A stretch of 64,000 nt of DNA from Anaeromonas gelatinilytica. GTDB lineage: Bacteria > Bacillota > Clostridia > Tissierellales > SIT17. A program made the position numbers and the translations under genes. The notes under the pieces are model-generated. The model saw only the letters and a program-made list of their open reading frames with translations, had not been told where the DNA came from and made no database searches. The stretch spans positions 1-64,000 of the forward strand of contig NZ_WSFU01000127.1 in the NCBI RefSeq assembly GCF_016820635.1, given 5' to 3'. Below, in pieces: positions 37,864 to 45,607 of this stretch. Numbering within the stretch: position 1 is the first letter of the stretch; each line of letters starts with the position of its first letter.

Positions 37864-37919
37864 AAATACATCTCTTATTTGTTAGATATTAAATCTAATA
37901 GATGAGAGATGTATTTTTT
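37864..37919 (+). terminator. Long terminator hairpin after spo0A
   Basis: Two 24-nt arms (37864-37887 and 37893-37916) with three G-U pairs, loop ATTAA, followed by further T residues. About 95 bp after the spo0A stop. Confidence 0.82.
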
Positions 37920-38154
37920 GTGAAAAATCATGTATTTAATAAAGAAATGGATACAATCCAAGGTTTTATTAAATTAATATAAAGTAAAATTTAAAAGGTA
38001 AAAAGAAAGTGTTCTTATAATTATATTAATATATATAATTTCTAACAAAACTTTTCATTATTATTACTTTATTTACGAATATTAATCATAAAAGATGTTA
38101 TCATAAATGATAAAATTGTATTAATTTTATAAATAAAGTAATAATAAATAAGGG
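37920..38154 (+). other. Leader of steA with nested inverted repeat
   Basis: No ORF. It holds a perfect 18-bp inverted repeat, TTATTATTACTTTATTTA at 38058-38075 and its complement at 38130-38147, ending just before the Shine-Dalgarno AGGGGTGA. Inside lies a second perfect hairpin TTATCA-TAAA-TGATAA (38098-38113) and a pairable ATTAAT on each side. It may be a structured leader or a double operator; no known riboswitch recognised. Confidence 0.65.
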
Positions 38155-39120
38155 GTGACTAAAATCAAAGGATTAATAGTAAAAAATGATAAAACTAAAT
38201 TTATTAAAAATAAAATTGGACAAAAAAGTATTGCTTTAATTAAACATACTAACTTAGATGAAATAGCAGCTTATTCATTAATAGAATGTGGTATATTAGC
38301 GGTTATAAATACTAGTAAATCTTGTACTGGTTCATATCCTAATAGAGGCCCTAGAATATTACATGAATATAATATTCCATTATATGATATAGATGATAAA
38401 TTTTTTTCAATTATTAATACTAATGATAAATGTAAAATTGTACACAATCAATTATATATTAATGATGTTTATTTATGTGAAATGACACAAGTTAATGATA
38501 ATATAAATCTTGATTTGTTCATTGAAACTATAAGAAATTTTATGAAAAACACTTGGAATTATATGGACAAAGAAATAGATATATTATTATCAAATATATC
38601 TATACCTTATTTAAACACAGAAATTATTAATAAGGATGTTTTATTAGTATCAAGAGGACATGATTATAAAAAAGATTTATATAGTCTATCAAATTATATA
38701 AAAGAAAATAATCCTATAATAATAGGAATAGATGGGGGTGGTGATGCTCTTATAAAAGAAAATATAATTCCTAATATAATAGTAGGTGATATGGATAGTG
38801 TTTCAGATGATTGTTTATTTAAAGCAAAAGAAATAGTTGTTCATGGATATTTAAATGGAGAGGTACCAGGAAAATATAGGATTGAAAAATTAGGTTTAAA
38901 ATATAAAATTTTTAATTTTATTGGAACTAGTGAAGATGCAGCAATTATTTTAGCTTATTTAAATAATTGTAGAAAAATAATATTAATAGGTTCACATAAT
39001 AATATTATTGATTTCTTAGAAAAAGGAAGAAAGGGTATGGCAAGTACAATATTTATAAGGTCCATTATAGGAGATAGAATAATAGATGTTAAAGGTATAA
39101 ATAACATAATAGGTGATTGA
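38155..39120 (+). CDS. steA: SteA-like cytokinetic ring protein
   Basis: Protein of the SteA family, known from actinobacterial division, here with N-terminal IKGLIVKNDKTKFIKNKIG and a Rossmann/thiamin-pyrophosphokinase-like C-terminal half (IIGIDGGGDALIKENIIPN, VGDMDSVSD, EDAAIILAY). About 320 aa; the ending (GMASTIFIRSIIGDRIIDVKG) stops short of the C-terminal membrane region found in longer homologues. The start is uncertain: GTG 38155 lies inside the Shine-Dalgarno, and the best-spaced codon is ATC 38164. The next gene begins at the following base. Confidence 0.8.
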   Translation: MTKIKGLIVKNDKTKFIKNKIGQKSIALIKHTNLDEIAAYSLIECGILAVINTSKSCTGSYPNRGPRILHEYNIPLYDIDDKFFSIINTNDKCKIVHNQLYINDVYLCEMTQVNDNINLDLFIETIRNFMKNTWNYMDKEIDILLSNISIPYLNTEIINKDVLLVSRGHDYKKDLYSLSNYIKENNPIIIGIDGGGDALIKENIIPNIIVGDMDSVSDDCLFKAKEIVVHGYLNGEVPGKYRIEKLGLKYKIFNFIGTSEDAAIILAYLNNCRKIILIGSHNNIIDFLEKGRKGMASTIFIRSIIGDRIIDVKGINNIIGD

Positions 39121-39807
39121 ATGGATTTTAAAAAAGAGTATAATTTAACTGTAATAATACCAGTATATAATGAAGAAGATAGAATTATATCTACAATTAA
39201 AGGATTAAAGAAAATAGATTTGATAGATAAAATTATTGTAGTGGATGATGGCTCGACAGATAATACATTTAAGTTAGTAAATAATTGTAATGTAGAGTGT
39301 ATTAGGATAAGTGATAATAAAGGAAAAGGATATGCAATAAAAGAAGGTCTGAAAAAAATAGATTCTAAATATTATATTTTTCTTGATGGTGATTTAGGTT
39401 TTACATCTCAAGAAGTAAAATATCTTATTAAACCAGTTATAAATGATAAATATGATATATCCATAGGCAAATTTAATTCTATAAATAAAAAAAATGGTTT
39501 TGGATTTGTAAAGAAGTTAGCAAAAATAGGAATGAAATTTTATACAGGTAGTTCTATTAATTCTGTATTATCAGGACAAAGAGTATATACAAGAGAAGCA
39601 TTAAATTTAATAAGATATATACCTGATAGGTATGGAATTGAAGTAGCTATGACTATACAGGCAGTGGAAAAAAAACTTAAAATTAAAGAAGTAAATGTGA
39701 ATATGAATCATAGGATTACAAAGATGAATATAAAAGATTTATTTCATAGAGGAAAACAGTTTAAAGATATTTTTTTTACTCTTTTTCTTATGTATAAACG
39801 AAGGTGA
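39121..39807 (+). CDS. Family 2 glycosyltransferase
   Basis: GT-A fold transferase of the dolichyl/polyprenyl-phosphate sugar synthase type. VIIPVYNEEDRI, VVDDGSTDNTF, NKGKGYAIKEGL and the metal-binding FLDGDLGFT are present. 228 aa; no large C-terminal membrane domain. The ATG directly follows the steA stop. Located between steA and a MraY-like phosphosugar transferase, so it likely builds a lipid-linked glycan (inference); donor and acceptor unknown. Confidence 0.88.
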   Translation: MDFKKEYNLTVIIPVYNEEDRIISTIKGLKKIDLIDKIIVVDDGSTDNTFKLVNNCNVECIRISDNKGKGYAIKEGLKKIDSKYYIFLDGDLGFTSQEVKYLIKPVINDKYDISIGKFNSINKKNGFGFVKKLAKIGMKFYTGSSINSVLSGQRVYTREALNLIRYIPDRYGIEVAMTIQAVEKKLKIKEVNVNMNHRITKMNIKDLFHRGKQFKDIFFTLFLMYKRR

Positions 39808-39811
39808 AGAA

Positions 39812-40618
39812 TTGATTATCATAGATTTATTTTTAATGTCATATATATTGAATAAATTTTTTTGTAGTAAATTTCTATATTTAATGAATTGCTCTAAACA
39901 TTTACAGTTTAATTATAAAGAATTAAAAATACCAAATAGTATGGGCTTGAGTATATCGATTACTCAAATAGTTTTATTAATTTTTATATTTGTCTATTAT
40001 AATGATTATAATATGATAATAATTATATTATGTGGATCATTAGTTTCTTTTATGGGAATCTTAGATGATTTCTTAGGTAATGATAGCAAAGGACTTAAAG
40101 AACATTTACTAGAATTTTTAAATGGAAAAATAACAACTGGATTTTTAAAAATAATATTAGGATTTATATCTTCAATATTTACATCATATTTATTTTACAA
40201 TAATTTTTGTATGTTTTTTTTAGATGTTTTTATAATATGTCTTAGTATAAATACGTTAAATCTTTTGGATGTGACTCCCGGAAGAGCATTAAAGTTTTTT
40301 TATATTATTTCATTATTTATATTAATATTAACTTCTTATAATAATTATGATGTATTAATAATAATGATAATTGGTTCATCATTAGCATATTTCCCTTTAG
40401 ATATAAAAGGAAAAAGTATGTTAGGAGATATTGGTGCAAATTTATTAGGTTTTTATTTAGGAGTATCTTTAATAATAAATAATATTAATAAGTTTGTTAT
40501 CGTATTTATATTATTAATACTAAATTTATTATCTGAAAAAATATCATTAAGTTATATAATTAAAAATAATAAAATATTAAATTATATTGATTATTTAGGT
40601 AGAGGGGATGGAGGGTGA
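39812..40618 (+). CDS. MraY/WecA-like phosphosugar transferase
   Basis: Polytopic glycosyltransferase family 4 protein that would move a sugar phosphate from a UDP-sugar to a polyprenyl phosphate. GILDDFLGN (the DD metal/substrate motif) and MLGDIGANLLGF match the family; the third motif, usually NxxDGxDGL, reads NLLDVTPGRALKFF. 268 aa, about nine helices. TTG 39812 follows AAGGTGA. Firmicutes have a conserved version beside steA and spo0A; product unknown. Confidence 0.8.
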   Translation: MIIIDLFLMSYILNKFFCSKFLYLMNCSKHLQFNYKELKIPNSMGLSISITQIVLLIFIFVYYNDYNMIIIILCGSLVSFMGILDDFLGNDSKGLKEHLLEFLNGKITTGFLKIILGFISSIFTSYLFYNNFCMFFLDVFIICLSINTLNLLDVTPGRALKFFYIISLFILILTSYNNYDVLIIMIIGSSLAYFPLDIKGKSMLGDIGANLLGFYLGVSLIINNINKFVIVFILLILNLLSEKISLSYIIKNNKILNYIDYLGRGDGG

Positions 40619-40622
40619 AATT

Positions 40623-41696
40623 TTGATATCCATAAAAAAAGGTAAAGTAATTAAAATAATGAAAAAATATAAAGATATTACAATGGTAGAAGTTATAATA
40701 GATAATAAAATTAATAAAGCTATAAATTATAATGATATAACAGGACATGTAGAGGTTGAAAATGATGTTATAATTAATACTACAGCAGTAGAATTAAATT
40801 TAGGAACTGGAGGATATCATTTTATCATTGCGATATTAGATAAATTCAAAAAGAATTTATCTAATAATAATGGACATATTATGAAAATGAGATACACACC
40901 TCATCAAGTAAGATGTTTAACATTAGAAGAAAATGAAAAATTTAAAGATATATTTAATGGAAGCATATCCTTAAATGAAGGAATTTATGCTGTAGGGGAA
41001 CTTCACAGTATGTTAGAACCATTAGTTACAAGTATAAAATATATAAAACCTAATACAAAAATTTGCTATATTATGACTGATGGAGGATCTCTTCCAATAA
41101 GTTTTAGCAATACAGTAAGAAGATTAAAAGAAAATTATTTATTAGATAAAACTATTACCATAGGTAACTCATTTGGTGGAGATTATGAATGTGTAAATAT
41201 ATATAGTGCTATAATAGCATCTAAGAAAATTATTAATGCCGATGTTACTATAATAGCAATGGGACCAGGAATAGTAGGAACTAATACTAAATATGGATTT
41301 AGTGGTATAGAGCAAGGATACATATTAGATGGAATAAAAAAATTAAAAGGTAATGCTATTTTTATACCTAGAATTAGTTTTAATGAGAACAGAAGTAGAC
41401 ATATAGGGTTAAGTCATCATAATCTTACTGTTTTATCGGATATAGTTAATAATAAAGTCAATGTTATAATACCAAAATTGAAAAAAGAAAAGAATGATAT
41501 AATAGAAAGACAATTGATTAGTAATTATATTTATGATAAGCATGATGTATATCATTCATTTGGAGAGAATATAAAGAAAGCATTTGAATTTTATGACATT
41601 AATCCTACATCTATGGGAAAAAATTTTTATGAAAATAAAGAATATTTTATTGGAATAGGGGCTGTTGGAAATTTTATTTGTTCAAATTATCTATAA
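40623..41696 (+). CDS. DUF3866 family protein
   Basis: About 357 aa. ISIKKGKVIKI at the start, ELNLGTGGYHFIIAI and the central RYTPHQVRCLTLEE, IMTDGGSLPISFSNTVRRLKE and IAMGPGIVGTNTKYGFSGIEQG match DUF3866, a conserved Firmicute and actinobacterial family of unknown function found with SteA. TTG 40623 follows GGAGGGTGA; ATG 40608 overlaps that site. No membrane helix. Its last 23 bp overlap the opposite-strand mciZ-like gene. Confidence 0.85.
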   Translation: MISIKKGKVIKIMKKYKDITMVEVIIDNKINKAINYNDITGHVEVENDVIINTTAVELNLGTGGYHFIIAILDKFKKNLSNNNGHIMKMRYTPHQVRCLTLEENEKFKDIFNGSISLNEGIYAVGELHSMLEPLVTSIKYIKPNTKICYIMTDGGSLPISFSNTVRRLKENYLLDKTITIGNSFGGDYECVNIYSAIIASKKIINADVTIIAMGPGIVGTNTKYGFSGIEQGYILDGIKKLKGNAIFIPRISFNENRSRHIGLSHHNLTVLSDIVNNKVNVIIPKLKKEKNDIIERQLISNYIYDKHDVYHSFGENIKKAFEFYDINPTSMGKNFYENKEYFIGIGAVGNFICSNYL

Positions 41697-41802
41697 GTTC
41701 TTTTAACGTTTCATATTTACAAGAATAATCAAATAATAAATCACATATATCGTTTATATTTCCTATAAGTATCATATGATTTTTAAATAATATTCTATAC
41801 AT
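41674..41802 (-). CDS. MciZ-like small protein (FtsZ inhibitor candidate)
   Basis: A 42-codon ORF on the minus strand: ATG at 41802-41800 with GGAGGC five bases upstream, TAA at 41676-41674. The central part, MILIGNINDICDLLFDYS, lines up without gaps to the B. subtilis MciZ segment VVLVGKAWEIRAKLKEYG as I remember it, and the total length (42 against 40) agrees. MciZ is a mother-cell peptide that caps FtsZ filaments, made under sigma-E, with its gene beside nudF; here the neighbour is also nudF and a sigma-E-like promoter lies upstream. Identity is low, so the assignment rests on length, pattern, place and promoter together. Confidence 0.72.
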   Translation of the reverse strand: MYRILFKNHMILIGNINDICDLLFDYSCKYETLKELIDNLNK

Positions 41803-41836
41803 TTTCAGCCTCCATTTACTTTACAAATTAAAAAAA

Positions 41837-41853
41837 AACTATATAATATAGTT
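41837..41853. repeat. 17-bp palindrome in divergent control region
   Basis: AACTATATAATATAGTT reads the same on both strands around a central base. It lies between the sigma-E-like promoter and the mciZ-like start, so it falls in that gene's 5' leader; a repressor site or hairpin is possible. Confidence 0.5.
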
Positions 41854-41855
41854 AA

Positions 41856-41883
41856 AGTGTATGTTTTATCCTATAGAATATTC
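41856..41883 (-). promoter_or_regulatory. Sigma-E-like promoter of the mciZ-like gene
   Basis: On the minus strand: GAATATT (41883-41877), 13-bp spacer, CATACACT (41863-41856). The -10 matches the CATACAMT sigma-E consensus at all eight positions, and the start would lie about 45 bp before the ATG. Confidence 0.7.
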
Positions 41884-41905
41884 ATATTATTTTAGGAGGT
41901 TTTTT

Positions 41906-42451
41906 ATGAGTTATATAGAAAAGACTATGAAATCTGAGAAAGTTTATGATGGAAAGACGTTAAATCTTAGAATCGATACAGTTGAACTTCCAGATAAAAA
42001 ATATTCAAAAAGAGAAATTGTTGAACATCCTGGTGCTGTATGCATAGTACCAATGAATACAAATAATGAAATATATTTAGTTAAGCAATACAGAAAAGCT
42101 ATAGATAAAGAAATCTTAGAGATACCTGCAGGGAAAATAGAAATTGGTGAAGAACCTAAAGATTGTGCAATTAGGGAACTTAAAGAAGAAACAGGATTAA
42201 AAGCTGGTAATTATGAATATATTCTAGAATTTTATACTTCTCCAGGATTTTGTAATGAAAAAATGCATCTTTTTATTGCAAAAGATTTAGAAGAAGGAGA
42301 GGCAACTCCTGATATTGATGAATATATAGATATTGAAAAATTTAAGTTAGAAAAGTTATTACATATGATTGAAATAGGAGAAATAAATGATAGTAAAACA
42401 ATTATAGGAATTCAATTTGTTGAAAAGCTAATTAAAAGTAAACATGAATAA
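41906..42451 (+). CDS. nudF: ADP-ribose pyrophosphatase (Nudix)
   Basis: Hydrolyses ADP-ribose to AMP and ribose 5-phosphate. The complete Nudix box is GEEPKDCAIRELKEETGLKAG preceded by EILEIPAGKIE; the ADP-ribose-specific FYTSPGFCNEKMHLF follows. The N-terminal MSYIEKTMKSEKVYDGKTL strand-exchange region is typical. 181 aa from ATG 41906 behind AGGAGGT. spoIIM follows, the same gene pair as in Bacillus. Confidence 0.95.
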   Translation: MSYIEKTMKSEKVYDGKTLNLRIDTVELPDKKYSKREIVEHPGAVCIVPMNTNNEIYLVKQYRKAIDKEILEIPAGKIEIGEEPKDCAIRELKEETGLKAGNYEYILEFYTSPGFCNEKMHLFIAKDLEEGEATPDIDEYIDIEKFKLEKLLHMIEIGEINDSKTIIGIQFVEKLIKSKHE

Positions 42452-42454
42452 TGG

Positions 42455-42515
42455 AATAATATCCTCCTTTTAAGCATAATATTTTGTATAGCTTGTATGA
42501 AAGGAGGATATTATT
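42455..42515 (+). promoter_or_regulatory. Hairpin covering the spoIIM SD and start
   Basis: AATAATATCCTCCTTT (42455-42470) and its exact complement (42500-42515) form a 16-bp stem with a 29-nt loop. The 3' arm contains AGGAGG (42502-42507) and the first two bases of the TTG start codon. In a nudF read-through transcript the spoIIM site would be hidden. Confidence 0.75.
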
Positions 42516-43143
42516 GTTTAATTTAAAAATAAATTTAATAAATAATTTCAAAAATAATTTTTTGAAATATTTTTTAGTTATTATTATATTGATGATTGGT
42601 ATATCTGCAGGAGTTATTACTATAAAAATCATGGATGAAACTCAAAGAAATGAGTTACATAAATTTATTAATGAATTTTTTTCAACTGTAAATTCACAAA
42701 AAATTAATAATATTACACTGTTAAAAAATTCTATATCAAACAATTTTAAAACTGCCTTAATTATATGGGGAATGGGCATTTTAGTTTTAGGAATTCCAGT
42801 TATTTTAGGAATTATTTTTTTCAGAGGATTTACAATAGGATTTTCTATAGGATTTATGATAAATGACTTTGGATTTAAGGGTTTAATGTTAGCATTATTA
42901 ACTTTGATACCTCAAAATATATTTATTATACCTGGGATAATTATTATATCTTCGTTAGCTATTTCTTATAGCATAGAATTCATTAAGGATAGAAAGAAAA
43001 AGAAAATAAATAATAATAAGGACAATTTTGTTAAAAAAGCTATATCATTTTCTTTTTATGTATTAATTACATGTATATGTTTCGTAATAGGTGGAATTGT
43101 AGAGGCATATATTACCCCATATTTAATGAAAATTATATTATAA
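42514..43143 (+). CDS. spoIIM: Stage II sporulation protein M
   Basis: Membrane component of the SpoIIDMP septal peptidoglycan-thinning machinery in the mother cell, needed for engulfment. 209 aa with five or six hydrophobic segments; the central FRGFTIGFSIGFMINDFGFKG and LIPQNIFIIPG segments are characteristic. TTG 42514 follows AGGAGG by six bases. That ribosome-binding site is buried in a perfect stem formed with the end of the nudF transcript. Confidence 0.93.
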   Translation: MFNLKINLINNFKNNFLKYFLVIIILMIGISAGVITIKIMDETQRNELHKFINEFFSTVNSQKINNITLLKNSISNNFKTALIIWGMGILVLGIPVILGIIFFRGFTIGFSIGFMINDFGFKGLMLALLTLIPQNIFIIPGIIIISSLAISYSIEFIKDRKKKKINNNKDNFVKKAISFSFYVLITCICFVIGGIVEAYITPYLMKIIL

Positions 43144-43165
43144 TGTCATATGGAGGTTATGATTT

Positions 43166-43378
43166 ATGAGGGTTTCTTTACTTACTATATGCAAAATTAT
43201 ATTTATAATAATGTTATTACTTATAATAACTCAATTATCTATTGAAGAATTTAGATATAGAAATCAAATTTCAGAACCTCCAAAATCAAATTCTATTTTG
43301 GTTATGTCTTATAGTGAAATTAGAAATACTTTTATATATTATTTTAAAAAAATAATGTACTATTATTTTAATTTTTGA
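43166..43378 (+). CDS. Small single-pass membrane protein (YqzK position)
   Basis: 70 aa: one membrane helix (about 6-25), then a polar stretch and an aromatic C-terminus (YYFKKIMYYYFNF). In Bacillus the DUF4227 protein YqzK occupies this place just before xerD and has the same helix-plus-short-tail design, but I see no firm sequence match. ATG 43166 follows GGAGGT by eight bases. Function unknown. Confidence 0.6.
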   Translation: MRVSLLTICKIIFIIMLLLIITQLSIEEFRYRNQISEPPKSNSILVMSYSEIRNTFIYYFKKIMYYYFNF

Positions 43379-43451
43379 TATTTAAAAGGATTTTTTTTAT
43401 GATTTATGGAATATATAACTTAAGACAAAAAAGTATTAAAAGGGGATTAGA

Positions 43452-44342
43452 ATGGAAATTTTAACAAGAAAGTTTATTGACTATATTAAATGTACTAGGG
43501 AATTATCAGAAAATACAATAGAATCTTATAAACGTGATTTATATCAATTTAATGAATACTTAATACAAAATAATATTGAGGAAAGCTTAGTTAATATATC
43601 AAAAACTACAGTTATTACATATATGATTTATTTACAAAAAAAAGGAAGAGCAGGTTCTACTATAGCAAGAACCTTAGCATCCTTAAGGACTTTTTATCAG
43701 TACTTATTAAATGAAGGTTTAACTAGAAATGACCCGACAAATAATTTAAAGTCACCAAAACAAGAAAAAAAATTTCCTAGTGTACTTACTTTAGATGAAG
43801 TTAATATTTTGTTGAATAAACCTGATATATCAACAGTTAAAGGTGTAAGAGATAAAGCTATGCTAGAATTATTATATGCTACAGGTATTAGAGTTAGTGA
43901 GTTAATCTCTTTAACTTTAGAAGATGTTGATTTAAATCTAGGAATAATTATTTCATCTAGAGAGTCTTCAAATGAAAGAATAATACCTATTGGAAAATTA
44001 TGCATCAAATCTTTAGACGACTATTTAAGTATTTATAGAACTAAATTAGTAAAAGATAAGAAAGCAGATAATTTATTTGTAAATTATCATGGCAATAAAC
44101 TAACTAGACAAGGATTTTGGAAAATAATAAAAACTTATACTAAAAATGCAAATATAGAAAAAAGGATAACGCCCCATACACTTAGACACTCCTTTGCTGT
44201 CCATTTATTAGAAAATGGTGCAGATTTAAAGTCAGTACAAGAAATGTTGGGACATGCTGATATATCAACAACTCAAATATATACTAAAATGAATAAAAAA
44301 AGAATAAATGATGTATATAAAAAAGCCCATCCGAGAGCTTAA
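43452..44342 (+). CDS. xerD: Tyrosine recombinase XerD
   Basis: Site-specific recombinase expected to resolve chromosome dimers at dif. N-terminal SAM-like core-binding domain (about 1-90) and catalytic domain with Arg147 (ATGIRVSEL), His242 and Arg245 (PHTLRHSFAVHLL), His268 (LGHADIS) and nucleophile Tyr277 (TTQIYTKM). The beta-hairpin that normally reads GKGxKER and carries the catalytic Lys is SSRESSNER (168-176) here. 296 aa, normal length. Its position between spoIIM and deoB fits Firmicute XerD. ATG 43452 follows AAAAGGGGA. Confidence 0.92.
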   Translation: MEILTRKFIDYIKCTRELSENTIESYKRDLYQFNEYLIQNNIEESLVNISKTTVITYMIYLQKKGRAGSTIARTLASLRTFYQYLLNEGLTRNDPTNNLKSPKQEKKFPSVLTLDEVNILLNKPDISTVKGVRDKAMLELLYATGIRVSELISLTLEDVDLNLGIIISSRESSNERIIPIGKLCIKSLDDYLSIYRTKLVKDKKADNLFVNYHGNKLTRQGFWKIIKTYTKNANIEKRITPHTLRHSFAVHLLENGADLKSVQEMLGHADISTTQIYTKMNKKRINDVYKKAHPRA

Positions 44343-44343
44343 T

Positions 44344-44374
44344 CCATTATATTATAATGTATAATGGTTTTTTG
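44344..44374 (+). terminator. Terminator after xerD
   Basis: CCATTATA (44344-44351) and TATAATGG (44360-44367) with an eight-base loop, followed by T6. It starts two bases after the xerD stop. Confidence 0.8.
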
Positions 44375-44427
44375 ATTTAAATTATTAATTATTTAAATGG
44401 ATATAAATAAATGAGAGGAGAAAATTT

Positions 44428-45597
44428 ATGGATAGAGTAACGTTGATAGTATTAGATAGTGTAGGTATAGGAGCTTTACCAGATGCAAAAGAATATGGAG
44501 ATGAAGACAGTAATACTTTAGGTAATATTATAAAGGAATTAGGAGGTTTAAATATTCCTAATCTAAAAAAATTAGGAATAGGAAATATTAAAGATGTTAA
44601 TTATTTAGAAAGTATTGATAATCCTATTGCTGCTTATGGGAAAAGTCTTGAAGTATCGAAGGGAAAAGATACTACAACTGGTCATTGGGAAATTGCTGGA
44701 ATAATATTAGATAATCCTTTTCCTACTTATCCCAAAGGTTTTCCTAAAGATATAATTGATGAATTTGAAAAATTGATAGGTAAAAAAGTTTTAGGAAATA
44801 AACCTGCTTCTGGAACTGAAATAATAAAAGAATTAGGTGATGAGCATATTAAAACAGGATGTCCAATTGTATATACATCTGCAGATAGTGTTTTTCAAAT
44901 TGCTGCCCATGAGGAAGTAGTTTCTCTGAAAGAACTTTATAGTATGTGTGAAAAGGCTAGAAATTTACTACAAGGGAAACATGGTGTAGGAAGAGTAATA
45001 GCAAGACCATTTATAGGACAAAATGGAAATTTTAAAAGAACATCAAATCGTCATGATTATTCTTTGAAGCCTATCAACAAAACAATTTTAGACATTATTG
45101 AAGAAGCAGATATGGAAGTAAAAGCAGTAGGAAAAATAGTAGATATTTTTAGTGGAGAGGGTATTACAGAGTATATTCATACTACAAATAATATGGATGG
45201 GGTTGATAATACAATTAAATATATGAAAGAAGATTTTAAAGGATTAATATTTACAAATCTTGTTGATTTTGATATGAACTATGGACATAGAAATAATGTA
45301 GAAGGTTATGGTAAAGCTTTAGAAGAATTTGATAATAGATTGCCTGACATTTTAAATAATATGAAAGATGATGAAGTGTTAATAATTACAGCAGATCATG
45401 GATGTGATCCTACCACTGAGAGTACAGATCATTCTAGAGAATATATACCTATATTAGTTTTTGGAAAAAACATAAAGCCTATTGATATAGGCATAAGAGA
45501 TAGTTTTTCTGATATTGGAGCTACTATATTAGAAATGCTTGATTTAAAAACTATGAAAAATGGTAAAAGTTTTTATGATATTATTAAAAGAAAATAG
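44428..45597 (+). CDS. deoB: Phosphopentomutase
   Basis: Interconverts ribose (or deoxyribose) 1- and 5-phosphate in nucleoside breakdown. Alkaline phosphatase-fold metal motifs [15 protein letters not shown] and [19 protein letters not shown] and the phosphorylated Thr in KDTTTGHWE are intact. 389 aa. ATG 44428 follows GAGAGGAG. It heads a salvage operon with two purine and one pyrimidine nucleoside phosphorylase. Confidence 0.97.
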   Translation: MDRVTLIVLDSVGIGALPDAKEYGDEDSNTLGNIIKELGGLNIPNLKKLGIGNIKDVNYLESIDNPIAAYGKSLEVSKGKDTTTGHWEIAGIILDNPFPTYPKGFPKDIIDEFEKLIGKKVLGNKPASGTEIIKELGDEHIKTGCPIVYTSADSVFQIAAHEEVVSLKELYSMCEKARNLLQGKHGVGRVIARPFIGQNGNFKRTSNRHDYSLKPINKTILDIIEEADMEVKAVGKIVDIFSGEGITEYIHTTNNMDGVDNTIKYMKEDFKGLIFTNLVDFDMNYGHRNNVEGYGKALEEFDNRLPDILNNMKDDEVLIITADHGCDPTTESTDHSREYIPILVFGKNIKPIDIGIRDSFSDIGATILEMLDLKTMKNGKSFYDIIKRK

Positions 45598-45607
45598 GAG
45601 GAATAAT

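Noticed and set aside
37917-38154. Riboswitch or T-box before steA
   Set aside because: No T-box core, S-box or other known aptamer motif is seen; only simple inverted repeats.
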